NCBI RefSeq assembly: GCF_947241705.1 | Contig: NC_079261.1 | Coordinates: 310,001-374,000, forward strand | Direction: 5' to 3' | Length of the DNA: 64,000 nucleotides | DNA from: Saccharomyces mikatae IFO 1815 | Lineage: Eukaryota > Ascomycota > Saccharomycetes > Saccharomycetales > Saccharomycetaceae | Shown here: piece by piece, positions 1-10,079 of the stretch | Position numbering within the stretch: position 1 is the first letter of the stretch | How the letters are laid out: the number at the start of each line of letters is the position of its first letter | Program-made: the position numbers and the translations under genes | Notes under the pieces: model-generated | Seen by the model: the letters and a program-made list of their open reading frames with translations, nothing else | Databases searched by the model: none | Told to the model about the DNA's origin: nothing

Positions 1-1291
1 AAATTCGGATCAGACAAAGCTAAATGAGGAATGGTCCTCATACTTACAAAGGGAGCATCAAGTTCTTAGAAAAAGAAGATTGAAACCAAAAAATAGGGAT
101 TTTGAAATGATCACACAAGTCGGTCAAGGTGGTTATGGGCAAGTTTATTTAGCTAGAAAGAAAGATACAAAAGAAGTGTGTGCCTTAAAGATTTTGAATA
201 AAAAATTATTGTTCAAACTCAACGAGACAAAACACGTTTTAACTGAAAGAGACATTTTGACCACTACAAGATCTGAATGGTTAGTAAAACTCCTATATGC
301 ATTCCAAGACTTACAAAGTTTATATCTCGCCATGGAGTTTGTACCAGGGGGTGATTTTCGTACATTATTAATAAATACTAGGTGTTTGAAGAGCGGTCAT
401 GCCAGATTTTATATTAGCGAAATGTTTTGTGCTGTGAACGCGTTGCATGATCTAGGTTATACACATAGGGATTTAAAACCAGAGAACTTTTTAATTGACG
501 CCAAGGGGCATATAAAATTAACAGATTTTGGTTTAGCTGCTGGAACGATTTCTAATGAAAGAATCGAAAGTATGAAAATAAGGTTAGAAAAAATCAAGGA
601 TCTAGAATTTCCAGCTTTTACAGAAAAATCTATAGAAGACAGAAGGAAAATGTATAACCAACTGAGGGAAAAGGAAGTTAACTATGCCAATTCAATGGTT
701 GGATCTCCGGATTACATGGCACTAGAAGTTTTAGAAGGAAAGAAGTACGACTTTACCGTGGACTATTGGTCGTTAGGTTGCATGCTGTTCGAAAGTCTGG
801 TTGGTTATACACCGTTTAGCGGATCATCGACCAACGAGACGTACGACAACTTAAGACGCTGGAAACAAACTTTAAGAAGGCCGAGACAATCAGATGGGAG
901 GGCAGCATTTTCTGACAGAACTTGGGATTTAATAACCAGATTGATTGCTGATCCAATCAATCGATTGAGATCTTTTGAACACGTTAAACGTATGCAGTAC
1001 TTTGCAGATATAAACTTCAGTACTTTGAGGTCAATGATTCCGCCTTTTACACCTCAACTAGATAGCGAAACTGACGCAGGTTATTTTGATGATTTCACTA
1101 GTGAAGCTGACATGGCCAAATATGCTGATGTCTTCAAGAGACAAGACAAATTAACTGCTATGGTGGATGACTCGGCAGTATCCTCAAAGCTTGTTGGGTT
1201 TACTTTTAGGCATAGAAATGGTAAGCAAGGTTCCAGTGGAATCTTATTTAATGGATTAGAACACTCAGACCCATTCTCAACCTTCTATTAA
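1..1291 (+). CDS. DBF2: Mitotic-exit NDR-family protein kinase Dbf2 (3' part)
   Basis: This is the C-terminal three quarters of a Ser/Thr kinase. The frame is open from base 2 back through the window edge, so the start lies outside. Visible kinase landmarks are the glycine loop GQGGYGQV, the ATP-site lysine in ALKIL, HRDLKPEN (464-487) and DFGLA (524-538). A long insert then precedes the activation segment VGSPDYMALEVL, as in NDR/LATS kinases. The C-terminus carries a hydrophobic motif VGFTF whose Thr is the family's regulatory phosphosite. Dbf2 works with Mob1 downstream of Cdc15 in the mitotic exit network, releasing Cdc14 and acting in cytokinesis. The paralogue DBF20 is excluded by the neighbours (DRN1, VAS1), which match the DBF2 locus. 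Confidence 0.95.
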   Translation, partial: NSDQTKLNEEWSSYLQREHQVLRKRRLKPKNRDFEMITQVGQGGYGQVYLARKKDTKEVCALKILNKKLLFKLNETKHVLTERDILTTTRSEWLVKLLYAFQDLQSLYLAMEFVPGGDFRTLLINTRCLKSGHARFYISEMFCAVNALHDLGYTHRDLKPENFLIDAKGHIKLTDFGLAAGTISNERIESMKIRLEKIKDLEFPAFTEKSIEDRRKMYNQLREKEVNYANSMVGSPDYMALEVLEGKKYDFTVDYWSLGCMLFESLVGYTPFSGSSTNETYDNLRRWKQTLRRPRQSDGRAAFSDRTWDLITRLIADPINRLRSFEHVKRMQYFADINFSTLRSMIPPFTPQLDSETDAGYFDDFTSEADMAKYADVFKRQDKLTAMVDDSAVSSKLVGFTFRHRNGKQGSSGILFNGLEHSDPFSTFY

Positions 1292-1806
1292 GGCAAGAAT
1301 GAATTCTTTTCATCTTTCGCATCTACCATAGCAGCATTTTATTTCAATAACACTTTACTCGAAGCCTATAAATAGTACTCATATACTCTTATTGTATAAC
1401 GGTACATATGTATAGTGTATCACACGGGCTTTAAGATTTTAGACCTATTATTTGGAGTTGTATTTCAACCTATTTGTCCATTAGAGAACTATACTGAACT
1501 AACCTAGTAAAGTAATCGCAGACTCTGGCAACTATAAACTAATCTAGTAAAGTTGTTTGAAAAGAATGGCACTGAACTCTTCTACAATAGTGACAAACGC
1601 TACTCATCAAAATCTGGAAAATGGGAAAGGAATGGGTGTTACAATCATTAATTTTTAAATTTATTAACACAGTTTATGGTAGCTGCACATTGTGAAGCAT
1701 ACGCAACACTCAATATAGCCTTCTTAAAAGTGTCAACAGAATATATAAGAGAGCTCATGCCATAAAATTCTCCTTTACTTTTAGTTGACCAAAAAAATAA
1801 AAAAGG
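1292..1806. other. DBF2-DRN1 intergenic region
   Basis: This 515-bp AT-rich spacer holds the DBF2 3' end and the DRN1 promoter. I see no gene. A 17-bp direct repeat with core AACTAAYCTAGTAAAGT occurs at 1497-1513 and 1537-1553 with one difference. The last 20 bases before the DRN1 ATG are A-rich, as is usual for yeast leaders. Confidence 0.6.
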
Positions 1807-3327
1807 ATGACAAATGCAAAGATTTTAGTAGCCCATATAAGTGAAAATGATATCGATGAGGCCATCAGAAAAGTCAAGAGAGTTAATGAAAAATCGGGCC
1901 CATTTGACCTAATAGTGGTACCCATCCAGTCGTTTGATGAAATGGTGAATCTTAATACTGATGATTTACCTCAATTGCTGTTAATATCGTCAGATAAGAA
2001 TAGTGGTTCAAAATCAAAAAAAATAAGTGAAAATGTTACTTTACTGTATAATTTTGGAACATACAAATTAACAAATGGTATTACTCTTTCATATCTAACT
2101 TACCCACGTGAAATACTCCAAGAGCAAAGAAAAATTGTACTGAATGAATTTAGTAAAATTGATAGTGAAGTGGATGTTCTCATCACAAAGGAATGGGGCC
2201 TACCCATTTCCGAGAAATGTACGAGGCTCTCTGGAAGTGAAATTATCGATGAGCTAGCAAAAAAACTGCAAGCTAGGTACCATTTTGCCTTCTCTGATGA
2301 AATGAGCTTTTATGAATTGGAGCCCTTCAAGTGGGAAAGCGGCCGTTTGTCGAGGTTTCTCAACATCCCAAAATATGGGTCTGGGAAGAAATGGGCCTAT
2401 GCATTTAACATGTCAATAGAAGACAACGGGAAAGACGAATCTGAACCGCCTAATCTGATAGCTAACCCCTATATAAGTGTGATTACGGATAGTAATAAAA
2501 GGCCGTTAGAAACAGGAACAGATAATTTGATTGATGCAAGCCTACAGTTATCTATTAATGGAGAAAAGAATAAGAACAAGAAAATTCGGACAATTTTACC
2601 ATCCAGTTGTCATTTCTGCTTTTCAAATCCGAACCTTGAAGACCATATGATAATTTCAATCGGCAAACTAGTATATTTGACTACAGCCAAGGGACCTTTG
2701 AGTGTACCAAAGGGTGATATGGATATTTCGGGTCATTGTCTTATCATTCCTATCGAACATATTCCGAAATTGGATCCAAGCAAGAATGCAGAGCTAGCAC
2801 AGAGTATCTTGGCCTACGAATCCAGCCTTGTGAAAATGAACTATGTAAAATTTGATATGTGCACAATTGTTTTTGAGATACAGTCTGAACGTTCTATTCA
2901 TTTTCACAAACAAGTTATTCCCATTCCCAAATATCTTATCTTGAAATTCTTCAGCGCCTTAGATAGACAGGTTCATTTCAATAACGAAAAATTCACTAGA
3001 AATGCTAAATTGGAGTTCCAAACTTACGATTCACACTCCTCCAAAGAATATGTGGATTTAATCAACAAACAATCTGTAAATTATTTACAATTTACCGTTT
3101 ATGAAACACCCGAATCACATCCAAAAATACACTTGGCCACATTCAATGCCGATGAGACAATAGACTTACAATTTGGACGACGTGTCCTAGCTTTTTTGCT
3201 CAACTTACCACGTAGAGTAAAATGGAATTCTACTACTTGTTTACAAACCAAACAACAAGAAAGCACAGAAACAGAAAAATTTCAGAAAGCCTACAAGGAC
3301 TATGACATTTCGATCACAGAAAGCTAA
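1807..3327 (+). CDS. DRN1: Dbr1-associated protein, CwfJ family (Drn1)
   Basis: The 506-residue product matches the length of yeast Drn1 (YGR093W). The N-terminal ~230 residues resemble the metallophosphoesterase fold of the lariat debranching enzyme Dbr1. The C-terminal half is the CwfJ region, with a HIT-like first part around SCHFCFSNP and HCLIIPIEH and a second CwfJ block to the end. Family members (human CWF19L1, S. pombe Cwf19) associate with late spliceosomes. Yeast Drn1 binds Dbr1 and the NineTeen complex and promotes intron lariat debranching in the nucleus. The ATG at 1807 follows an A-rich leader and gives the expected N-terminus. Synteny between DBF2 and VAS1 supports the call. 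Confidence 0.93.
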   Translation: MTNAKILVAHISENDIDEAIRKVKRVNEKSGPFDLIVVPIQSFDEMVNLNTDDLPQLLLISSDKNSGSKSKKISENVTLLYNFGTYKLTNGITLSYLTYPREILQEQRKIVLNEFSKIDSEVDVLITKEWGLPISEKCTRLSGSEIIDELAKKLQARYHFAFSDEMSFYELEPFKWESGRLSRFLNIPKYGSGKKWAYAFNMSIEDNGKDESEPPNLIANPYISVITDSNKRPLETGTDNLIDASLQLSINGEKNKNKKIRTILPSSCHFCFSNPNLEDHMIISIGKLVYLTTAKGPLSVPKGDMDISGHCLIIPIEHIPKLDPSKNAELAQSILAYESSLVKMNYVKFDMCTIVFEIQSERSIHFHKQVIPIPKYLILKFFSALDRQVHFNNEKFTRNAKLEFQTYDSHSSKEYVDLINKQSVNYLQFTVYETPESHPKIHLATFNADETIDLQFGRRVLAFLLNLPRRVKWNSTTCLQTKQQESTETEKFQKAYKDYDISITES

Positions 3328-3589
3328 GTAACGGATGTATCTTTTAAAGATTAAACATGTGTACGTATACCTAATATAAACTTGAACTATTTTTGAACCT
3401 CTTGCAGATGTAGCAACTATTGAATGGAAATAGTTAAAAGAGAGACCGGGTAAAGTTCTTCGAGAAATCGCGCTGAAAAATTTTTTTAGAAGAGTCACCC
3501 ATACAGCCTACTGCTGTTCTCTGTGTGTGCTACCATTGACTGTCTTCGTTGCTGTGTGTTCTTAAGATTAATGGAATTACTTAGATTGT

Positions 3590-6500
3590 ATGAATAAGTG
3601 GCTAAACGTACTGTCTACACCGTTTGCTTTTCGGTTTTTAGAGTGTCATCATAGGCGATCATTACCACTTTGTCAAAACTATCTTTTGAAGAAATCGTTA
3701 AATCACAACCAAGTCAGGTTCTTCAAAATGAGTGATCTTGATAATTTGCCTCCAGTTGACCCAAAAACTGGTGAAGTCATCATTAATCCATTGAAGGAAG
3801 ATGGCTCTCCAAAGACTCCCAAGGAAATCGAAAAAGAGAAAAAAAAAGCTGAAAAATTATTAAAGTTTGCTGCCAAACAAGCTAAAAAGAATGCTGCTGC
3901 TGCCACCGGTGCTTCTCAAAAGAAACCTAAGAAAAAGAAGGAAGTGGAGCCAATCCCAAATTTTGTCGACAAGACTGTTCCAGGGGAGAAAAAAATCTTG
4001 GTATCATTGGATGATCCAGCTTTAAAAGCTTATAATCCTGCTAATGTTGAAAGTTCTTGGTACGACTGGTGGATCAAGACTGGTGTTTTTGAACCAGAAT
4101 TTACTGCTGATGGTAAGGTTAAACCAGAAGGCGTATTTTGTATTCCAGCACCCCCACCAAATGTCACCGGTGCTTTGCATATTGGTCATGCTTTGACAAT
4201 TGCCATCCAAGATTCTTTGATCAGGTACAACAGAATGAAGGGCAAAACTGTTCTATTTTTGCCAGGGTTTGATCATGCTGGTATTGCCACTCAATCAGTT
4301 GTTGAGAAGCAAATTTGGGCTAAGGAAAAAAAGACTAGACATGACTATGGTAGAGAAGCTTTCGTTGGAAAAGTCTGGGAATGGAAAGAGGATTATCATA
4401 ACAGAATTAAGAACCAAATTCAGAAGTTGGGAGCTTCTTATGATTGGAGTCGGGAAGCCTTCACTTTGAGTCCAGAATTGACGAAATCTGTCGAAGAAGC
4501 TTTTGTTAGATTACATGATGAAGGTGTTATTTATCGTGCGTCTAGATTAGTGAACTGGTCTGTTAAATTGAACACCGCCATCTCTAATTTGGAAGTCGAA
4601 AATAAAGACGTTAAAAGTAGAACACTTTTATCAGTACCAGGTTATGATGAAAAGGTTGAATTTGGTGTTTTAACATCATTTGCTTATCCCGTCGTTGACT
4701 CTGATGAGAAGTTAATTATTGCCACTACTAGACCTGAAACTATATTCGGTGATACTGCAGTTGCAGTTCATCCTGATGATGATCGTTACAAACACTTGCA
4801 TGGTAAGTTTATTCAACATCCATTCTTACCAAGAAAAATTCCAATCATTACTGATAAGGAAGCCGTGGACATGGAATTCGGTACGGGTGCCGTTAAGATT
4901 ACTCCAGCTCATGACCAAAACGATTACAATACTGGTAAGCGCCACAATTTGGAATTCATTAATATTTTAACTGACGATGGTTTATTAAATGAGGAATGTG
5001 GTCCAGAATGGCAAGGCATGAAAAGATTTGACGCTAGAAAGAAGGTTATTGAACAATTAAAGGAAAAAAACTTATATGTTGGCCAAGAAGATAACGAGAT
5101 GACTATCCCTACATGTTCTAGATCAGGTGATATCATTGAACCTTTATTGAAGCCTCAATGGTGGGTTTCTCAAGGTGAAATGGCCAAGGAAGCTATTAAG
5201 GTTGTCAAGGATGGTCAAATTACAATAACTCCAAAATCCTCTGAAGCCGAATATTTCCATTGGTTAGGCAACATCCAAGATTGGTGTATTTCCAGACAAT
5301 TATGGTGGGGCCATCGTTGTCCAGTTTACTTTATTGACATTGAAGGCGAGGAGCACGATAGAATTGATGGTGATTATTGGGTTGCTGGTAGGAACTTGGA
5401 GGAAGCTGAAAAAAAGGCTGCTGCTAAATTCCCTGATGCCAAGTTTACTCTGGAACAAGATGAAGATGTCTTAGATACCTGGTTTTCTTCTGGCTTATGG
5501 CCATTCTCCACCTTGGGTTGGCCAGAAAAGACAAAGGACATGGAAACCTTTTACCCTTTCTCTATGTTGGAAACTGGTTGGGATATTCTTTTCTTCTGGG
5601 TTACTAGAATGATTTTGTTGGGTTTGAAATTGACTGGTTCTGTTCCATTCAAGGAAGTTTTCTGTCATTCTTTGGTTCGTGATGCCCAAGGGCGTAAAAT
5701 GTCTAAATCCTTAGGTAATGTTATTGACCCATTGGACGTTATTGCTGGTATTAAGTTGAATGACTTACATGATAAATTATTGCATGGTAACCTAGATCCG
5801 AGAGAAGTTGAGAAAGCTAAGATAGGTCAAAAGGAATCATACCCTAACGGTATTCCTCAATGTGGTACTGATGCTATGAGGTTTGCACTATGTGCTTATA
5901 CCACTGGTGGCCGTGATATTAACTTGGATATCTTACGTGTTGAAGGTTACAGAAAGTTCTGTAACAAAATTTACCAAGCCACCAAGTTTGCATTGATGAG
6001 ATTAGGTGATGATTACCAACCACCTGCTAACGAAGGTTTATCAGGTAACGAGTCTTTGGTTGAAAAATGGATTTTGCACAAATTGACTGAAACTTCTAAA
6101 ATCGTGAACGAGGCCTTAGACAAACGTGACTTCTTGACTTCTACTAGCAGTATTTATGAATTTTGGTATTTGATTTGTGATGTTTATATTGAAAACTCCA
6201 AATACTTGATCCAAGAAGGGTCTGCGGTTGAACAGAAATCAGCAAAGGATACTTTGTATATTCTATTAGACAATGCTTTGAAATTGATTCATCCATTCAT
6301 GCCTTTCATTTCTGAGGAAATGTGGCAAAGACTTCCAAAGCGTTCTACCGAGAAGGCCGTCTCAATTGTTAAAGCCACTTATCCTGTTTACGTATCTGAA
6401 TACGATGATGATAAGGCAGCCAATGCTTACGACCTGGTCTTGAACATTACCAAAGAAGCTCGTTCCCTATTATCTGAGTACAATATCCTGAAGAATGGTA

Positions 6501-6904
6501 AAGTTTTCGTCGAATCTAACCGCGATGAATACTTCAAAACTGCCAATGATCAAAAAGATTCCATTGTCTCTTTAATCAAGGCCATTGATGAAGTTACAGT
6601 TGTTCGTGATGTTTCTGAAATTCCAGAGGGCTGCGTGTTGCAATCTGTTAACCCGGAGGTTAATGTACATCTCTTAGTTAAGGGTCACGTTGACATCGAT
6701 GCTGAAATTGCGAAAGTTCAAAAGAAGCTTGAAAGGGCTAGCAAATCCAAGAATGGTATTGAACAAACCATGAACAGTAAGGATTATGAAACCAAGGCTA
6801 ACAAGCAAGCCAAGGAAGCCAATAAAACCAAGTTGGATAACACTGTTGCCGAAATCGAAGGTTTGCAAGCTACTATTGAAAACTTGAAGCGCTTAAAATT
6901 GTAG
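3590..6904 (+). CDS. VAS1: Valyl-tRNA synthetase, cytosolic and mitochondrial
   Basis: The 1,104-residue class I aminoacyl-tRNA synthetase charges tRNA-Val in both cytosol and mitochondria. Signature motifs are HIGH (residues 197-200, within PPPNVTGALHIGH) and KMSKS (703-707). Between them lies the CP1 editing domain, and a C-terminal coiled coil of about 65 residues ends the protein. Two in-frame starts explain dual targeting, as known for VAS1. ATG at 3590 adds a basic, hydrophobic 46-residue presequence. ATG at 3728 (MSDLDNLPPVD) gives the cytosolic form, and its Lys-rich N-terminal extension is typical of fungal cytosolic ValRS. Codon use looks strongly biased, as expected for a highly expressed gene. 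A weak Gcn4-like GAGTCA lies at 3492-3497. Confidence 0.97.
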   Translation: MNKWLNVLSTPFAFRFLECHHRRSLPLCQNYLLKKSLNHNQVRFFKMSDLDNLPPVDPKTGEVIINPLKEDGSPKTPKEIEKEKKKAEKLLKFAAKQAKKNAAAATGASQKKPKKKKEVEPIPNFVDKTVPGEKKILVSLDDPALKAYNPANVESSWYDWWIKTGVFEPEFTADGKVKPEGVFCIPAPPPNVTGALHIGHALTIAIQDSLIRYNRMKGKTVLFLPGFDHAGIATQSVVEKQIWAKEKKTRHDYGREAFVGKVWEWKEDYHNRIKNQIQKLGASYDWSREAFTLSPELTKSVEEAFVRLHDEGVIYRASRLVNWSVKLNTAISNLEVENKDVKSRTLLSVPGYDEKVEFGVLTSFAYPVVDSDEKLIIATTRPETIFGDTAVAVHPDDDRYKHLHGKFIQHPFLPRKIPIITDKEAVDMEFGTGAVKITPAHDQNDYNTGKRHNLEFINILTDDGLLNEECGPEWQGMKRFDARKKVIEQLKEKNLYVGQEDNEMTIPTCSRSGDIIEPLLKPQWWVSQGEMAKEAIKVVKDGQITITPKSSEAEYFHWLGNIQDWCISRQLWWGHRCPVYFIDIEGEEHDRIDGDYWVAGRNLEEAEKKAAAKFPDAKFTLEQDEDVLDTWFSSGLWPFSTLGWPEKTKDMETFYPFSMLETGWDILFFWVTRMILLGLKLTGSVPFKEVFCHSLVRDAQGRKMSKSLGNVIDPLDVIAGIKLNDLHDKLLHGNLDPREVEKAKIGQKESYPNGIPQCGTDAMRFALCAYTTGGRDINLDILRVEGYRKFCNKIYQATKFALMRLGDDYQPPANEGLSGNESLVEKWILHKLTETSKIVNEALDKRDFLTSTSSIYEFWYLICDVYIENSKYLIQEGSAVEQKSAKDTLYILLDNALKLIHPFMPFISEEMWQRLPKRSTEKAVSIVKATYPVYVSEYDDDKAANAYDLVLNITKEARSLLSEYNILKNGKVFVESNRDEYFKTANDQKDSIVSLIKAIDEVTVVRDVSEIPEGCVLQSVNPEVNVHLLVKGHVDIDAEIAKVQKKLERASKSKNGIEQTMNSKDYETKANKQAKEANKTKLDNTVAEIEGLQATIENLKRLKL

Positions 6905-7078
6905 ATTGAAGGTGAATAAAAATATAATGTAATAATATATATGCTATGTATATGTAACAACGAAAATGTTAAGAACTTTAAAACAGTGGATGTTAATTAT
7001 TCTTCACTTATGCGAGCTATAATCATGGGGGTATACATATGACATAGTTATGTTATATTTTGTTATACTCTATAATGA

Positions 7079-7750
7079 CTAGGCAACCAAACGTGGGGAT
7101 ATATTGTCTTGTATTATTTCTCTTAATCTCCTAACAAGTTCTTGACACTTTTTCTCACCCAGCTCCAGCAGATTAAACAATTGGTCTTCACTAAAATCAC
7201 CATTGCTGTCCAACAATAGAACATTTTTCACGACCTTGCCGCCATCGACAAACTCCAACGCTAGAGTGTGGACGGAGAGCGATATTCTCAATTGTTCAGC
7301 AGTGGGATTGACAATGATTTCGTTAGAGTCCTTCACGATTGCAATAGGGATACTTGCACACATACTATTCATGGCAATTCCTGCGTCGACTAAGCCCAGG
7401 AATGCCGCATTTATACAACAACTTAGCTCTCTCAGCGAGAATTCCGATTCATCTTCGCCGGATTCTAAAATTTGACAGGTTATTTGACAGAGCTGTCTCG
7501 GATAACAATAACGGGTGATGAGTGGAGTCAGCACCGCGCGTAATTTGTCTTCGAGTACCTTCTCCCTAGTGGTGGCCACGCCTTTCGCAGGACGCACAAT
7601 AATTTCTAATGCTAATTGTGTAGGCAGTTCTTGTCTTGCCTTTGGTTCAATAGGACCCGTTACAGAACAAATAATCTTGGTGTCTTGTGATATGAACTGA
7701 GATGAGCCATCTACATGGTCTAGCATGCCTATCTCTGCTTGAATGCTCAT
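7079..7750 (-). CDS. RRP46: Exosome core subunit Rrp46 (RNase PH fold)
   Basis: The 223-residue protein matches S. cerevisiae Rrp46 in length and N-terminus (MSIQAEIGMLDHVDGSSQF). It is one of the six RNase PH-like subunits forming the ring of the nuclear and cytoplasmic RNA exosome, which degrades and trims RNA 3' ends, including the 5.8S rRNA precursor. A single RNase PH domain covers most of the chain (segments IICSVTGPIEPKARQE and CCINAAFLGLVDAGIAM). In eukaryotes this ring is structural, and catalysis comes from Rrp44/Dis3. The gene is transcribed divergently from TPC1 across 266 bp and is convergent with VAS1. Confidence 0.96.
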   Translation of the reverse strand: MSIQAEIGMLDHVDGSSQFISQDTKIICSVTGPIEPKARQELPTQLALEIIVRPAKGVATTREKVLEDKLRAVLTPLITRYCYPRQLCQITCQILESGEDESEFSLRELSCCINAAFLGLVDAGIAMNSMCASIPIAIVKDSNEIIVNPTAEQLRISLSVHTLALEFVDGGKVVKNVLLLDSNGDFSEDQLFNLLELGEKKCQELVRRLREIIQDNISPRLVA

Positions 7751-8016
7751 TCTCGACTAAAAATAATCTATTCTTTTGTTGAGCTACCTACTATTACTAT
7801 ATATGAAGAGATATTTTATGCAGCTTAGCAGGTTCGTTCATCTGATAAATTTTCCACTATTTTTTGCAACATTCCGATGCGCTTAACCAAAAAGAAAAGA
7901 AAAGAAAAGGAAGGTAGAAATACGCCAACCTTTTTGATGAGAAGCACTTTTCTTCACCTTTACGTTGGTATATCCTGCAACTTAACACAAACCGCCAGAA
8001 GTACATAGATGTTGAT

Positions 8017-8961
8017 ATGATCAAAGAAGAGGACTCTTTAAGAAAGGGGCAAAATGTGGCTGTATGGAAAACCCTACTGGCTGGCGCCGTATCTGGGCTG
8101 CTAGCACGGAGCGTAACGGCCCCTATGGATACTATCAAGATCAGATTGCAATTGACCCCTGCAAATGGACTGAAACCTTTGGGAAGCCAAGTGATGCAGA
8201 TAAGCAAAAGCATGATAAAGAACGAAGGTATCCGTGCCTTTTGGAAGGGCAATATACCAGGTTCTTTGCTGTATGTCACTTATGGATCAACACAGTTTAG
8301 TTCATACTCCCTTTTCAACAAGTATTTAGCACCATTCGGTTTAGAGGCGCGGTTACATAGTCTTGTTGTCGGGGCGCTTTCCGGCGTGGCTAGTTCCATT
8401 TTCTCCTACCCGTTCGATGTGTTACGCACCCGATTAGTCGCTAACAATCAGATGCACTCAATGAGCATTATAAGAGAGGTGCATGATATTTGGAAACTAG
8501 AAGGCCTCCCCGGATTCTTTAAGGGCTCCATCTCATCGATGGCAACCATTACTCTGACCGCATCTATAGTATTCGGAACATACGAAACTATCAGGATATA
8601 TTGCGACGAAAAAGATAAAACCACGGCCGCGGGTAGAAAATGGGAACTGACCACCTTAAACCACAGCGCGGGAACCATTGGCGGAGTCATTGCCAAAATC
8701 ACTACTTTCCCCCTCGAGACAATTCGTAGACGAATGCAATTCATGAACTCGAAGCATTTGGAGAAGTTCTCAAAGCACTCGTCCATATACGGCACTTACA
8801 AGGGGTACGGTTTCGCAAGAATTGGACTACAGATTTTGAAGCAAGAAGGTCTAAGCTCGCTTTACAGAGGTATTCTGGTGGCCCTTTCCAAAACCGTCCC
8901 AACCACTTTTGTGAGTTTCTGGGGTTATGAAACGGCCATCCACTATCTGCGGCTGTTTTAA
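8017..8961 (+). CDS. TPC1: Mitochondrial thiamine pyrophosphate carrier
   Basis: The 314-residue mitochondrial carrier (SLC25 type) imports thiamine pyrophosphate across the inner membrane. It has three ~100-residue repeats, each with the PX[DE]XX[KR] signature: PMDTIKIRLQL, PFDVLRTRL and PLETIRRRM. Each repeat contributes two membrane helices, for six in all. The ATG at 8017 is the start used in S. cerevisiae (YGR096W). RRP46 lies divergent upstream and ASK10 follows after a long spacer. Confidence 0.95.
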   Translation: MIKEEDSLRKGQNVAVWKTLLAGAVSGLLARSVTAPMDTIKIRLQLTPANGLKPLGSQVMQISKSMIKNEGIRAFWKGNIPGSLLYVTYGSTQFSSYSLFNKYLAPFGLEARLHSLVVGALSGVASSIFSYPFDVLRTRLVANNQMHSMSIIREVHDIWKLEGLPGFFKGSISSMATITLTASIVFGTYETIRIYCDEKDKTTAAGRKWELTTLNHSAGTIGGVIAKITTFPLETIRRRMQFMNSKHLEKFSKHSSIYGTYKGYGFARIGLQILKQEGLSSLYRGILVALSKTVPTTFVSFWGYETAIHYLRLF

Positions 8962-10079
8962 GATTTTCTCTGTCTTGTCACATATAGACATTCAGTCATA
9001 TACATATACGAAACCATATATCCTTTACTGGCAAAAAGCAGTAGCCGCCCAACTCCAATTACTCCAATTCCGATTACGGCCTGACTCACCACGCGCCGTC
9101 TTCCTCTAATAACCAAACCGCGAAAAAAAAGAGGAATCTCGTTGCAAGCGATCTATTGCCGACGCTTTTCCGGTTTTTCTTAGTTACCTGCTGCCCCGCA
9201 CCGGTTTTACTCTGTTCATTTTCTTTTTTTCCGCCTGGTCAGCGGGGAAGAAAAAACAATGAATGAGATCTTCCGATGAAACCAGCGTCAGGAACCTTCA
9301 CATCCGCTTCTTGTTTCAAGACAGCATAGCATATATGGAGCAATCAGCACAGGTGTGAAGCAGCAGTAAGCAACAAAGAAAGCAAAGACCGTAGCCATCT
9401 CTGCACCCTTGTGCTAGCTATTTGCCGTAAACGTTGCATGCTTACACTCTTTTAGTGATTTTTTTCAAGTGCTTTTTCTAGTTTCTTGGCTCCTCCTTGA
9501 TAGCCAAGAAATCAGAAACGTGGGAGATGGTCAACCTCGCCTGATCGTATCAAAAAAAATTCGCAAAAATAAGCGGGAAAAAACGTCAGATTCTAAGTTT
9601 CTCTCCGGAGATGATTCATCATCACCATCATCGCTGATTTTGTTGGATTGCGTGTTTACGGTCCATCCTTTTCTTGTAAGCGTTTAACTTTCTGCCATCT
9701 CTTTCTTGTTTTTCGTTATTTTTTTTCTCAAGTTTTTACACAGAATAGCCTATTTTCTTACTCATAAAGGTACCAGCTAAATCCAGCTTTTACCGTCTTA
9801 CATTTCTTTTTCCTTTGAACAGCGCTGCCCTTCTTCCCCTTCACAATCGAAAGTAACCATTCTTCTCCTATCTTGAAATCTAAAAATAACGCTGTTACTG
9901 AAAACATTTTTCGCAGGGTACTAGGGCGAAGGCTTACGAAGAATAAAGAAGAACACCGTAGTTACAAAAGTGAAGTATATTGTTGCCACCGAAATTTTTG
10001 TTCGTACTTTTTTTTCACCTCTTCTACTGAACATAAGCAAGCTGCAATAACAAAACAGGACAAAACAGAGGTCAAACAG
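8962..10079. other. TPC1-ASK10 intergenic region with long ASK10 upstream region
   Basis: This 1.1-kb non-coding stretch is unusually long for the neighbourhood. It contains C/G-rich blocks (around 9190-9250) and pyrimidine tracts, consistent with a complex promoter and long leader for ASK10. The ASK10 frame stays open upstream of its ATG to about 9873 but has no ATG there. I found no convincing RNA gene or conserved small ORF. Confidence 0.5.

Noticed and set aside
9661-9690. Possible 5' leader intron start (GTAAGCG) before ASK10
   Set aside because: It lacks the yeast GTATGT consensus and a TACTAAC branch site at a sensible distance.
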